In this document: positions 21,228 to 32,620 of the stretch, in pieces
Layout: every line of letters begins with the position of its first letter
Numbering within the stretch: position 1 is the stretch's first letter
From: Papaver somniferum
Lineage: Eukaryota > Streptophyta > Magnoliopsida > Ranunculales > Papaveraceae
Assembly (NCBI RefSeq): GCF_003573695.1
Contig: NC_039358.1
Location: 9,342,326-9,406,325, forward strand
Length of the DNA stretch: 64,000 bases
Direction of reading: 5' to 3'
Position numbers and translations under genes: made by a program
The notes under the pieces: model-generated
The model's input: the letters and a program-made list of their open reading frames with translations, nothing else
Told to the model about the DNA's origin: nothing
The model's database searches: none

Positions 21228-22699
21228 AACTCGTATGGGTGAACTTTGTTTTTGTATAGCAGTCACTTGTATTTTGTAGGTCACTAGAAATAACCCGTGT
21301 CGTAACGGAACGGCATGAGATGGAATAATTTTTGGTCAGAATTATTTAAATAAATACTACAAACTATGATAAGATTAATTTGACCCATGAGAATTTGTAG
21401 CTATGAAAAACTTAGATGTTTGTCATACAAATAATTATAAATTCAGTTACACTTTCAATTGATTAAAATAATATTTTCTGATAAAAATGCTAGGTAAATT
21501 ATTTTATATTTCCCTGAAATAATAAATTTTTAATCGATCCCCCAAGATTGGCGGTCTTTGATACTGATTTATGTTGTATTTAGATCTTTATGTTGAATCT
21601 TTATTGGATGAGAAATACATGTAATTACATCCTCTCGGAAATGTTTCCTCGATCACTGGCGCTATCGTCATGTGTTCGTTATCCATATGTTCTGGTGATT
21701 CTGTTCATGTATTATCCCAGGTCATCTCCATTGCATGGTTTCGGCAAAGCCAAAAATCCATTCTCTCAATCTCTTCACGGATCATCAATATTTTAGTGTA
21801 CAGATGATGCATGAAGTATGGTTTTCCTTCATCTTCCTCCTCAAGGGAACATCGATATTCTCTCGTCGATATCATTTGTCTCAATTCCTCACGATATTTT
21901 TCAGCAGTCTCGATAAGTTTCGTTATCTTTTTGTCAGTTTTAGATTTAGACGTCTCCAAAGGGTGTCCTGGTCTAAATTTTGGCAGCGGAACCGTTCGTT
22001 TCGTCTCATCTTGGTTGACGGATTCCAAGTGTTTGTATGCCTTATTGTTCATTGCAAAGTCTTGGCCGTATAGTTATCGTAGCCGTGGTTTCTTATATTA
22101 TATCTCCTGACTTCTTTCCCTCATCCTGGACATTTGATTTGTCTGAGTTTCAACTTCCATTACCCTCCTTTGGTCTTTCTAATAATATTTTAATCATAAA
22201 AGCAGTTGTTTCTTATGCATGCATACTTTATTCTACAGACGTTATTTTCTTAATTGGTAAGTATTTCAGTGAAATGAATTGTGATGGTAAATTAGTGATT
22301 ATAGGTGGATAATACGTGTATGTGGTGAGGATGATTAGGGGGATGAGAAGTATAATCAAACGAAGAAAACCGGTAGTGGAGAGGAAGATCAGAGGGTTTA
22401 GATCGTGTTCAAGGCATTGCTTTTAGCATTAAGTCTACTCTGCCCTTATTTTGTCCATAAATATTTTTCTCCGATTTACTTAAAATAAGAAAAAAAAATG
22501 AGTTATATGAAGCCTAATTATGTAATGCACGTTCTAAAGTTTAGCCTCAATTATGATGCCCCTGTTTGTAACGTTTATTTTTGGAGTAAGTTCTAAAAAG
22601 GCTAGCAGCAAAAGCAACCGAGATACCAAATGACTGATTTAGAGAAATTAAAAAAGTTAAATCAGAGAATCGGGTTTCGTTCGTTCAATAATACCGAGA
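21228..22699. other. AT-rich intergenic stretch
   Basis: Apart from the weak minus-strand frame at 21705-22052 I see no gene, repeat or terminal structure. Base composition is AT-rich. Confidence 0.5.
21705..22052 (-). CDS. Hypothetical 115-residue hydrophilic protein or exon
   Basis: The frame starts at ATG 22052 and ends at 21705. The product is charged and probably helical (TDKKITKLIETAEKYREELR and a later REEIERMDFW), with no signal peptide and no motif I recognise. The opposite strand is also open in two frames here, so the open frame alone is weak proof. It could be an exon of a decayed gene or chance. No neighbouring exons were found. Confidence 0.25.
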   Translation of the reverse strand: MNNKAYKHLESVNQDETKRTVPLPKFRPGHPLETSKSKTDKKITKLIETAEKYREELRQMISTREYRCSLEEEDEGKPYFMHHLYTKILMIREEIERMDFWLCRNHAMEMTWDNT

Positions 22700-23300
22700 A
22701 TGATGAAGGTATTGATTGTAGCCTTAAATCTACTGAATCTCTTTATATTCTCCATAACAATAACATCAGGAGTTGAAAAGCTGAAGGTGAATCATGAGAA
22801 TAAAAAAATATTTGGTGATAGTGATGGGTCAGTAATTGAAGATTTAGATGACAATGTTCAATCGTGTTGTTATGGAGGAAAAGACAATCATGATCAAGAA
22901 GATAAAAAAAATTAATTTAGCAGATTCAGAGGAAAAAGGAAACCACCCGAAAAGTGAAGAAGGTTTATGAAAAGATTGAGGTTCAATGTAAGTGCAGCTT
23001 TGAAAAAGAATGCGACTCCAAGCAGGATTATTGTCTCATTTGCAAGGTTGCAAAGAATGCAAGCTTGTGAGTCTTCATGGCTTTAAATAGTATTTCTTTT
23101 TTCACTAAAATTAAATTAGGCCTAAGGTTGAAGTGAAAAGTTTTGGCGATTCATTATTCGGATAGTTCTCAATTGTATGTATTTATTTTTATTTTTAAAT
23201 TATTTCCAAAACCAATAAAAAATGAATCAAATGAAAATGAATTTTTTGTATTCTTAACATAATGTTCTTTGTTCTTTGCAGGTTGATGAAGGGAAATTAA
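22700..23300 (+). CDS. Candidate secreted Cys-rich small peptide gene (three-exon model)
   Basis: ATG at 22700 opens a typical signal peptide (MMKVLIVALNLLNLFIFSIT). Read straight through, the frame ends at 22915 after an acidic tail with a Cys pair. A GT-AG intron from 22787 (AAG|GTGAAT) to 22920 (AATTTAG|) would keep phase. It would join the signal peptide to a basic segment and a Cys cluster spaced C-x-C-x5-C-x6-C-x2-C (about 22987-23043). A stop follows at 23068, or a second GT-AG intron (23067-23281) adds a short exon ending TAA 23298-23300. The predicted product is about 78-83 residues. I do not recognise the family. Size, signal peptide and Cys cluster fit plant secreted peptides, but the odd number of Cys and the lack of a homolog keep this tentative. 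Confidence 0.38.
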
Positions 23301-23454
23301 TTTATTTCAAGGCAAAAATAAGAGGTTTACATGTTGTAACCACAAATGTTCTAATGTTATTTGTTGTAGGTTGATGAAGGTAGGCTAATTCGATTTAAAA
23401 AATATATGAGTCAATTTTTTTTTAAAGGAGTTATATATAGTTGTAGCATTTAAA

Positions 23455-24515
23455 TGGTAAGGACTTTTTGTTGGCATACAATTTTTTTTAACTGGTGAGG
23501 AACTAATTATGAGGGTTATCAATATATATATATCAACAATTGAAGGAGGTTACGAATCTTAATATGTCGGTTGTCTTTGGCCAGGGTGAAGCTTGGATGG
23601 TCGGATGAAACGTTTGTCTCTCAAAATATTATCCAACCGTCAAAGCCTCAAAAACCCTTTCTGTTTTGTAATTTTTTTTTTACTCGTATCTTTTTGCATT
23701 CGACTGTATTTGAATCAACATACTTACATATTATTATTCAAAATCATATTTAACTGTGTATGTAATAAATAAATAAATTACTTTATTTTTTATGTTGGCA
23801 AAAGTTCTAACGATGTTCTTTATTTCCGGGTTGATAAAAGATGGATAATCTGTTAAGATATCTTTTAACAAATAAAATTTTTGTATGCTTTTTATAGGAT
23901 AATTATTTTTTAGTTTTTTTTATCAATTAAAGTTAAGGATTTTTCGTTGGCATATTAATTTTTTTAATTGCTTAGGAGCTAATTATGAGGGTTATCAATG
24001 TATACATCCATAACTGAAGAAGTTTACAAATCTTACATCCGTCGGATGTCTTTGAATGGGATGAATTCTTTCCCTCTGCTACCGGGAACCATTATTCTGA
24101 AACTCAAGATTAAGCTGAATTAGGTTTTTTGTCCAAAATAATGTCCATACCTACACTGTAAAATTAGCCATATAAATCATCCAAAAACAAACACTTAATC
24201 ATTTAAGTAATAGGATGTACATATATTTATAAAAATATATCTCACTTATGCTTTAGAAAAAGAAAGAAAAAAAGTCTCACTTTGCCACCACCAAATACAA
24301 TCAATGCATAAATGGTATTATGACTTCATTTAATGTCTCTTTAAATATCTTGAGTTAAGTGGTTATCCAATAATTAAAGGTTAATAAATTTGAATTCATA
24401 ATGAAAATAGGTTACAAAAACGACAACCATCGGATTTCTTTAGTTGTGATGAGATTGGGATGGCCGGATGCAACGTTTGTCTCTCAAAATTTTATCCGAC
24501 CGTCCAAGGCATGGG
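23455..24515 (+). repeat. Degenerate ~470-bp-spaced tandem repeat, three copies
   Basis: Three places share words. TTTTGTTGGCATACAATTTTT (23466) resembles 23947. ACTAATTATGAGGGTTATCAA (23502) resembles CTAATTATGAGGGTTATCAA (23978). GGATG(G/C)AACGTTTGTCTCTC with a following ATCCGACCGTC-like end occurs near 23600 and 24466. Spacing of about 480 bp and shared order suggest old tandem duplication of a small element. Confidence 0.5.
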
Positions 24516-25369
24516 AAAGGATATGTATTTCAAATATATCCATCGGTTCATACATATCATAACTGTTTGCGAAAAATCGATCCAAGTCTAAATGTTTTTC
24601 GAGGTGTTGGTTAATATACATGTCCTCAAATCTTTTAATATTATGTTTGTAAGTCATACGATCCTTTAGGACGAACATAGTTAATCGTTAACCAACTCCT
24701 CAAAATTCTATGGGCTTATGAATAGTTGAACACTGCTTCATTCACTTCTTCAAAACAAAATAGTATCCCTAATTCGAAAAGAAATAAATCATCAAAGGTC
24801 GATCACCAAATTTGTAACAAAACATAAAACAAAAAATTACTTGAAATTAATCATATTAAACTTACAAAATCTGCTAGCTTCGGGAATTACTTTTCTCCCT
24901 TTGGTGATATAAATTATTTCAAATTTACATAAAGTTGTGTTTATTCATTTTACTAAAGTTTAATAATATGTAATTCTTGATCAATTTTATTTCTTATCTA
25001 CTTATCTTCTTTTTTAACTATTACCATGAACTACTTCTCAAACATGCATAATAACATGAAGTCGAGGAGAAATGGTAGAAACAGAAATCATGACAAAAAA
25101 TGAGAATATAGAGAGATATGAGAAACTAAATCAATTACAATTGATTCTCCTGTAGTCTTGTACATGGTCAATTTTTTTTAATAGGTTTCATCTTCTTTCC
25201 TGCCCCGACCCGACAAATCTTAAAACCACAACTATTAATTTATCTTCTCCCTAAAAAAATTTAGCATTTAATTTTTATTTTAATTAAAAAAAAACTAATA
25301 TATAAAATAAAGAAAAAAGTAACCAAGGGTAACTAAATTTATTATCTACCTTAAGACACCTTTCTCGTT

Positions 25370-25530
25370 CCACTACCACTACTTCTTCCACCACCACAAT
25401 CATTAACGCCATCACTCCATCATTCTCACCAACACCCACCACCATTATCCTCACAGCCGATCCACCACCCCGCCCACCGTCACATCCCCACCGCCGATCC
25501 GCCACCCCCGCGCACCATCACAACCACCGT
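25370..25530. repeat. CCACCA-rich low-complexity tract
   Basis: Runs of CCACC, CACCGCC and CACCACC over about 160 bases. Open frames across it are composition artefacts (Gly/Val-rich on the minus strand). Confidence 0.75.
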
Positions 25531-26113
25531 TAATACCTACTGATTTTTAATATAAAATAAATTTATTATGTATTAATGAAAAAATATTTATTTGATTAAT
25601 TAAAGAAATATTTATTATAAAATATTAATTAATAAAATATTATTATTAAAAGTTAATTAAACTGATCATTTTACAGCTGTAGAATTATGGCACGGGTGTT
25701 ATATAAATTATGTATAATCATGTTAGATTATTTATTGAAAATAACTTCTAGTCAAATTATTATGGACTTTGAAACAGAAGCCCGAAGAACATGGGATTTT
25801 GTATACATGTAAGATCATTTTGTAAATATCAATCCATTGTCAAATTATAACGTGTAATCCGAATAATCTTATAAGTCTCTCTGAGTTTATCTATTAAGAT
25901 AAAATCAAAATTCTATTTCCATTAACTGGTCACAAATGTACGTTTTGGTGGACGAAGATTGAGAGAAAATTGAAAGAAGATTTAGCGGAACTTTACTCTT
26001 GGATTTGAGTTTTTTCCTCTCCGCGATCTATCTCCGTTCCCAACTTTATTTCTGATTTTCGTTTTCCCCAAAGTAAGGAATTAGGGTCAAACCCAATCAT
26101 CCTACCAAATATG

Positions 26114-26693
26114 TGTTGGAATTTTAAGTGAAAATTATTATATGAGTGAAAATTAGTTTTCAAGATTTAAACTCCAAGAGATGTGTTTGGGTTATGCCTT
26201 TTCACCATAAGACACCTAGTCATGAATAGGTGTTATGGAGAGTCACCATTGGTCATGGTGAGTCACGTATTGGTGAAAAGACACCTTGTAGAGTCACTAT
26301 TGATTCTATATATACCAATCTCTTAGTTTTGTTTTAATAAGTTAAAATGAGTTTTAACAAGGTTTTGAGAAGTTGAAAATCAGTTTTTGAAGAGATTAAA
26401 AACAAGTTTTGGAGTCAAAAGTCAGAGTCATTTAAGAGCACAATAATTGTCAACATTCGCTGGCCTAAAAGTATTGTAGTGCTACTTACTATAAGGCGTG
26501 GTCGTTGTATCTTGGAAGGCGACATCCGTAGAACCGTGAGCACCGTATGCGGGGATGAATTGTCTTTAAGGAAAGAGGATTACCTCGCCTCGATCAACCA
26601 ATCCGATAAGTCTTTCTAACTCTCTTCTTGTTAGTATTTTGTTTGCATGAAAATGACTTCCGAGAAACCGAAACCGCATTTATTTTTCCAACA
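26114..26693 (+). mobile_element. Solo LTR with perfect 5-bp target-site duplication
   Basis: 580 bp bounded by TGTTGGAA at 26114 and TTCCAACA at 26693, a perfect 8-bp terminal inverted repeat. It is flanked on both sides by ATATG (26109-26113 and 26694-26698). A TATA box (TCTATATATACC) lies at 26305-26316 and the second half has R/U5-like character. There is no PBS, PPT or coding sequence. This is the standard product of LTR-LTR recombination. Termini and size suit a Copia family, which remains an inference. Confidence 0.93.
26306..26314 (+). promoter_or_regulatory. TATA box of the solo LTR
   Basis: CTATATATA about 190 bp into the LTR and followed by ACCAATCTC. It is likely the former promoter of the element. 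Confidence 0.45.
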
Positions 26694-26698
26694 ATATG

Positions 26699-27404
26699 AG
26701 CGAGAGAATCAATTGTTCAGTTTTATGGGAAGGTAGGTTTTTTATTTTCAATTGATCAAAGTTTTCCATTTTGATTTAGACTTTTAAGATGGGAATAAGA
26801 GAATATATAATGAATTTTTATCAATTAAAGCGTGTATTCATGGGATCGACCGTAACCGTGAATTTACCAATTGGGAGGAAAAATCATGACTAATCTTTAT
26901 CTTTGCTAACTTAGCGAAGCTTCATTTTATAATACAGTACAAAGAAATAGGAAAAAAAGTATACATAGGTAGGGTACAACCCTTACCATAACGGCACATC
27001 TCGGTAATATACTATTGTTTAATAAAAAGGAGTAAGATTAAGGTAACTAACAATAGTGAAGTTCCGTATTTTTTTTTTTTTAGTTTATCTTAAACTACTT
27101 TAATACCCCAAAATTACGTCACGAATAGGTTAAATGGTAAAATATATGAAAATCTGGAATTTTTATGTCCCATTCTTTTGTCTTGATCAATGAAATTTCT
27201 CATCTCCACTTGTATAATTCGACCAGGGAGAGTAATAATAATGGATTATAAGGGTCTCAATCAGTGATGGAGCTTAATGGCACTAGTCCTCCCCTAAATT
27301 TTTAAAGTTTCCAAACAAGGCTCAGAGATTATGAATTTTGCATAATTGTCCACCCAAATTTAACAAATTACAACAACATTCCTCGATAATATAAGTTATT
27401 TCTA
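26699..27404. other. Intergenic stretch, no gene seen
   Basis: AT-rich. No open frame of note, no repeats recognised, up to the 3' end of the LINE. Confidence 0.5.
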
Positions 27405-27442
27405 TTTTCTTTTGTTGAAGCATGCATTTTATTAGAGAAAAG

Positions 27443-27960
27443 TTAAATTACAACTTGTCGTGGGTATGTGGTACCCACAGAGTCAAGAAATAAAATGTGA
27501 CTGATAAAGGATGGGATTTCCTGGTCCCAGATTTTGGTTGAATAGTTTTCTATCTGGCTTACATCTGCTGCATGGTTTGCTAATCCATCCGCTGCTTGAT
27601 TGTCTTCCTTGTAGTTGTGTTGTATGGCGACCTGCGGGATTTTCCTAAGCCTACTTTTTATTTCTTTAATCATTCCTGCTATGCGCCAAGGTGGCATGGT
27701 GGTTGATGTGATGAAACACAGGAGGTTCTCTGAATCCGTTTCAAAGAGAATTTTAGACCACTTTCTCTCTGTTGTTGTTCTTGAGGCTAAAAGTAATGCC
27801 CAGGTTCTACAGTTAGGGCAGTGGTAATTCCCAGTGGTTGATCCATTGCTATTAACGTTCGTGCATCATAGTCTCTACAGACGAATCCCTCCCCTGCAAA
27901 ACCCGGTTGGCCTCTGGATGCTCCATCTGTGTTAATATTTATCCAGTTGATGTTCGGGAT
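27443..27960 (-). pseudogene. LINE ORF2 part: RNase H domain
   Basis: Read on the minus strand from about 27955, an INTDGASRG start (first Asp), a GEGFVCRDY segment and an ALTVE motif (Glu) mark a plant LINE RNase H. The final open frame (27697-27443) has the HNYKEDNQAADGLAN end with conserved N, A, D and L. Stop codons and frame changes lie between 27700 and 27800. The domain is typical of one branch of plant L1 elements. Confidence 0.85.
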
Positions 27961-27972
27961 GGACTAACCTAC

Positions 27973-28700
27973 TTAAATTGTTGTTGTCCTTCTATCTGTT
28001 GTTGGGTGGTTGAATGTTGGTGTATGTCCTGGTATGATTGGTGGTGAAGCGTGCAGTGCCCTGAAATATTCATGTTGCAGTTTTTGAGCCCAGGCTAGGA
28101 TTTCTTCTGAAGTTGCTTGTTTTTGTTGGAAAACTAGCTCATTTTTGGATAACCATAGGGTCCATAGAAGAAAACAGAAAGAGGAGATTATAGTTGTTGA
28201 TGTTGATTGTTGCAGGATTTGGGATATGGTTGTTTGTGGAGTTAAGGTGAAGGTCGTGATGTGGTTGGAGTTTGGTGCATTTGTAAGTTGATTGAATAGG
28301 TTGTTCCAGAAAGTAGTTACCATTGGGCAGTGAATTAAAAGGTGGCTTGTTAATTCTGTATTAGTATTGCATCTTGGGCATATGTCTGATTTGGTCAAGT
28401 GGATTCGATGTAAGAGAGAGAAAGTTGGTAATCCTTCATTGACGTCTTTCCACAAGAAAAGCCTAATTTTTGGTGGACATGGTAAGGTCCACAAGAATTT
28501 GGTAGGTGGTAGAGGTGTGTGGGTTGTTGACCATCGGTTAGACATTTGTATCCCGACGATGTAGTGTACTTTCCAGTTTTTGAGTGTGGCCATATAATTT
28601 TATCTGGGGTATTATTTTGAGGAAGATGGATGTTGATGATTTTTTGAATTATTGGATTGGAAAATGTGTTCAATTTTTCATGATTCTAAGAGTGGGAGAT
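27973..28700 (-). pseudogene. LINE ORF2 part: zinc-binding RT-associated (zf-RVT) domain
   Basis: The open frame 28593-27973 (206 codons) contains LWTLPCPPKIRLFLWK, then the zinc-binding pattern CPRCNTNTELTSHLLIHC (C-x2-C-x10-H-x3-C) and W..LF. A preceding frame (28673-28395) supplies the usual lead-in DKIIWPHSKTGKYTTSSGYK, so a frameshift lies near 28580. This is the pfam zf-RVT type domain of plant L1-like ORF2. Confidence 0.88.
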
Positions 28701-29092
28701 TGGGTCGATGATATCTGCTACCGTTTGGATTGGGTAGCATTGTGTCGGGTCAAGATTGGGAGAATGTGGAATCCAATTGGCTTATATCGGAGTTTTTAAC
28801 CCATTTCCAATATGATGGAAAATTAAGTTTTGCATGTTAGGGATAATTGATGCGAGTTGTCTCCATTGAGGACTGGAAGCAGAGGGTATTGAAACGCTTC
28901 CTTGAAAAATTGGATGTTCTTTAAGGTATTTTGCGCTGAATAGACTTCCGCATATAGAGTTAGGTTGTTCATGCAAATTCCAGATTCTCTTCATTAGAAG
29001 AGCCTTATTATGATCACTATTTTTCCTTATTCCTAATCCTCATTCGGCTAATGGTTTTGTTGCTTTATCCCATCCTATAGGGTGAAGTTTTT

Positions 29093-29495
29093 TTATTGTT
29101 GAGTCATGTCCCTAGAAAAAATCCTGGTGATACGATCTATTTGTTTGTGTATATTTTTGGGTAGGTTTTGTGTTTGCATTATGTGATTGGAGGTTTGGGT
29201 TAGGGAGGTTTTGATGAGAACTAGTCTTCCGGATGGAGTTAGGCATTTTGTCATCCATCCTTTTGCTTTTCTGACTAATCTTTGTAGGAGGGGAGTGAAA
29301 GTTCGATTTGATGCTCTTCCTTGTTTAAACTGGATGCCTAGATAAGTTGGAGGTTTTGATGTGGTCGGCATATTAAAGAATTTTTGAAGATCATTTATTT
29401 TGTTTGGGTCTAAATTAGGGTGATGGATGATTACCGATTTGGTAGTATTAATTACTTGCCCTGCAGAGGATCTATAGGCTTGGAGGAGGGTTTTA
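29093..29495 (-). pseudogene. LINE ORF2 part: end of reverse transcriptase
   Basis: 92 open codons (29371-29093) with TYLGIQFKQGRASN, VRKAKGWMTKCLTPSGR and LVLIKTSLTQT, the stretch that follows the catalytic palm in plant L1 RTs. Upstream codons up to about 29495 read LKTLLQAYRSSAGQVINTTK, then break into the inserted sequence. Between 28700 and 29093 the frame is decayed. Confidence 0.88.
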
Positions 29496-29587
29496 AGATG
29501 GGGTAAATTTATTAAATACCCTTAGTTTTGACACCCAATAAATATACCCTTATACAACAATATAAATACCCCTATCGTTTAAATACC

Positions 29588-29672
29588 TTATCCATTAAAA
29601 AATAGATTACCTTAATACCCTCACTTACAATATTATTTTCCATTTAAAAATCTTATCCATTAAAAAATAGAT
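29588..29672 (+). repeat. Short direct repeat near the left end of the insertion
   Basis: CTTATCCATTAAAAAATAGA occurs twice, 63 bp apart, inside the AT-rich terminal part of the insertion. Confidence 0.8.
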
Positions 29673-29689
29673 TTTTTTATTATTTCACA

Positions 29690-29876
29690 TCCACCAGCAG
29701 CACCATTTCACCACGACCAACAGCACCGCCGCCACCACCACTCCACCACCACCACCACTCCGCCACCACCACCACTTACTAAATACAACCACCAATAATA
29801 TTCCACCACCGCTACACACCACCACCATTTTTTTTGTTGTTGCCGCCACCGCCGCCACCGCCGCCAATATTAGGTG
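29690..29876. repeat. CCACCA/CCGCCA low-complexity tract
   Basis: Almost pure CCACCA and CCGCCA with a T run at 29828-29836. Reading frames here are artefacts. Confidence 0.85.
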
Positions 29877-29919
29877 TCAACAACTGAAGTTGATCCAAAA
29901 AATCAAAAGTTCAAAAATA

Positions 29920-30665
29920 TTTGTCAAATTTGGTTGTTGATTCCATTTTTCTATTGTTGATACACAAACATTGGTTGTTGACTCCCTAAACTAAGGTCAA
30001 TTTCTATTGTTGATACACAAATATTTGTTGTTGACTCCTTACACTAAGATCAATTTCTATTGTTGATACACAAATATTGGTTGTTGATTTAATTTTTCCA
30101 TCGTTGATACACAAACATTGGTTGTTGACTCCCTAAACTAAGGCCAATTTCTATTGTTGATACACAAATATTTGTTGTTGACTCCTTACACTAAGATCAA
30201 TTTCTATTGTTGATACACAAATATTGGTTGTTGATTCCATTTTTCTATTGTTGATACACAAACATTGGTTGTTGACTCCCTAAAATAAGGTAAAATTCTA
30301 TTGTTGATACACAAATATTTGTTGTTGACTCCTTACACTAATATCAGTTTCTATTGTTGATACACAAATATTGGTTGTTGATTCCATTTTTCCATAGTTG
30401 ATACACAAACATTGGTTGTTGACTCCCTAAACTAAGGTCAATTTCTATTGTTGATACACAAATATTTTTTGTTGACTCCTTACACTAAGATCAATTTCTA
30501 TTGTTGATACACAAATATTGGTTGTTGATTCCATTTTTCTATTGTTGATACACAAACATTGGTTGTTGACTCCCTAAACTAAGGTCAATTTCTATTGTTG
30601 ATACACAAATATTTGTTGTTGACTTCTTACACTAAGATCAATTTCTATTGTTGATACACAAATAA
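29920..30665 (+). repeat. Higher-order minisatellite, 147-bp unit of three monomers, five copies
   Basis: GTTGATACACAAA occurs 15 times. The monomers follow a fixed order: one continuing CATTGGTTGTTGACTCCCTA, one ATTTGTTGTTGACTCCTTAC, and one ATTGGTTGTTGATTCCATTT. They are about 53, 53 and 41 bp. The triplet repeats five times with about 147-bp period (starts near 29949, 30096, 30243, 30391 and 30537). The array stops abruptly at 30665. Confidence 0.95.
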
Positions 30666-32139
30666 TAAGATAGAGTTGTCCTATTTTATATAAAGATTCT
30701 AGATTAGTGCACAAAATAATAAGCAAGAGTTTAGTATGGATAGATTCATCAGGTATACGCCAATTTTGTGGTGTGTAAATACTTTTTGATCTTTACTTAG
30801 CATGCAAATTAGGGAATGGAATCAAGTACAAGTATTAGCTATTAACCTATGACAGTAAAATAAGAACAACTGATAATGGGGTACAAATTAAAACCACATA
30901 TTCATTTTATCATTAGCTAGAGCTATATACAACATGGCCAGAAAAAGCATCACAACAATAATTTGTATCCAACGTAAAAAAGTGTTCCGCATTTTGAAGC
31001 ATTGAATAATAAATGAACATAATATTCTTGACATTGATTAAGATAGTTACCTAACGGAAAACCCACTACCTCAACAACAACATCCATAATAGAACCACTG
31101 GAAGATCCTCCAGGAGCCTAATCTCGAGCGCCAGAGTCAATGAGTGTTCCATAATGTATTAAGTTATTGGAATTCAATGTTCCACAGACATGATATCAAA
31201 CAATTTGAGCTCATTCAAAAACTTGTAGGGCACCTCATCCATGACAGTTTTACCAACACCTGTAACACAAATTGACAACAAACTAAGAATGATCAAACTC
31301 ATATTTTCCATATTGAATGAGTGCAGTTTCATGAACAAACTTGTTGTAACCACTTAAATCCATATTTTGAACCCTGGATCCATCTTATACCACTCACCGG
31401 TCCCTGTCGCATAGTACTACTTCAAGCCACCACCATTTACAGTCCGTAACATTTTCCTCACCAGTTGAACTGCATAGACGTTGCAGGCAAGACAAAATCT
31501 GAATTCCAGGCAAGATAAGCTAAAATAGAGAATTGCATAGTCCTTAAAAATGAGCATGTAATACCTTTAAAAACCAAAAAATTAACAAAATCTGAATTTG
31601 GGAAAAATTCAATACCTGAAACATGAATCTACATCTAACAGATCAATTATTAAGCTTCAATTATACAAATTCTGATATCTTCTTACCGGAAATCAAAACC
31701 TAAATAAGATCTCTTGACTTCATTCTCCCTGTCAACCAAACCAAATGTTCACCTCCAACAATAACAACAATAATGTTACAGCACTACCACCACAGCCGAT
31801 AGAAACTTAAACAAGATAATCATTGCAACCCTCTTTATCTCTGTCACCAATTTAGGAATTGATGTAAATTGAATCTCGATCTATAGAAGGAATCAACAAA
31901 TCGCACCTCCTCCGCCGCCAGCAGCACCACCATCCTCATCACTACTTCTTGAAACTTCGATAAACTCGGACAAGTTCAACTCTGAAACCAAAAATGAAAA
32001 CCTAAAATCAGATTTCGATCTCTTTGGACCTGATTTGGAAAACCGATCTTTAAAAGAAGATTAAGAAGAACCATTTGTTGTAGATAATAATTTTTTTATC
32101 GAAATATGAATCTATTGGCGGCGCCAAAGGTGGTGGTAG
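30666..32139. other. Part of composite insertion without recognisable gene
   Basis: AT-rich sequence with no long open frame. On the minus strand, 31850-32110 resembles a 5' UTR with a short Gly/Ala-rich start, perhaps a captured gene fragment. No motif is recognised. Confidence 0.4.
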
Positions 32140-32159
32140 CACTACACCATATTTGGCGT

Positions 32160-32310
32160 TTAGAAACTAAAATTAGTAACAGAAATGTGGCCGTTACTAA
32201 TTTGTAACCTGAAATTTCAGTTACTAAAGTTTAGTAACGGCTCTATCTTAGTTACGAATTTAGAGATGATTCGTAACGGCCATGTGCTTGTTACTATTAG
32301 CAACTGCTAA
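32160..32310. repeat. Left subterminal repeat cluster of the CACTA element
   Basis: Eight GTAAC/GTTAC motifs in about 150 bp, several extended to TAGTAACGGC or CGTTACTAA. They are placed directly inside the left end. Confidence 0.82.
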
Positions 32311-32539
32311 GATAAAATCATGCGAAACGTGCATGTGCAGGGTAACACTTTGAATTATATTTTTACCCAAATCATTTTGACTTGAAAGATTTTTCCGCCC
32401 TAAATTTTCACGTGCTACAGATGTATGTGAGGTGACTAACCCTAACCTATACTTATCGACTTTCATTTTCTTTCATTTTCTATCACCTCCATGAAGAAAA
32501 CCTGAACGATCCTCCTTGAAGAAAACTTGAACAAGAAAG

Positions 32540-32583
32540 CTTGTTCACTAGAAAACTGCATCTCCGTCACGGTCTCTTACTCT

Positions 32584-32620
<37 letters not shown>

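Larger units (their letters stand above)
23301..26113. other. AT-rich intergenic stretch with degenerate repeats
   Basis: No gene is seen. It holds three diverged copies of a repeat (separate entry, 23455-24515), a low-complexity CCACCA tract near 25370-25530, and otherwise A/T-rich unique-looking DNA. Confidence 0.5.
27405..29502 (-). mobile_element. LINE (L1-type, RNase H-bearing), 3' part
   Basis: On the minus strand it carries the RT C-terminal part, the zf-RVT domain, RNase H, and a 3' end with AATAAAATGCATGC then an A-rich tail (AACAAAAGAAAA) near 27405-27425. The 5' part of the same element resumes at 36238 on the far side of a 6.7 kb insertion. Confidence 0.9.

Noticed and set aside
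20991..21284. Cys-Val-rich and Thr-His-rich open frames on both strands
   Set aside because: They are translations of the (GT)n microsatellite, open in every frame by composition.
25284..25505. Gly/Val-rich 73-codon minus-strand frame
   Set aside because: Composition artefact of the CCACCA tract.
29685..29867. Val/Gly-rich minus-strand frame
   Set aside because: Low-complexity CCACCA artefact.
29920..30665. CRISPR-like array
   Set aside because: Regular repeats exist, but there are no unique spacers: the intervals are related monomers. The genome is eukaryotic. It is a minisatellite.
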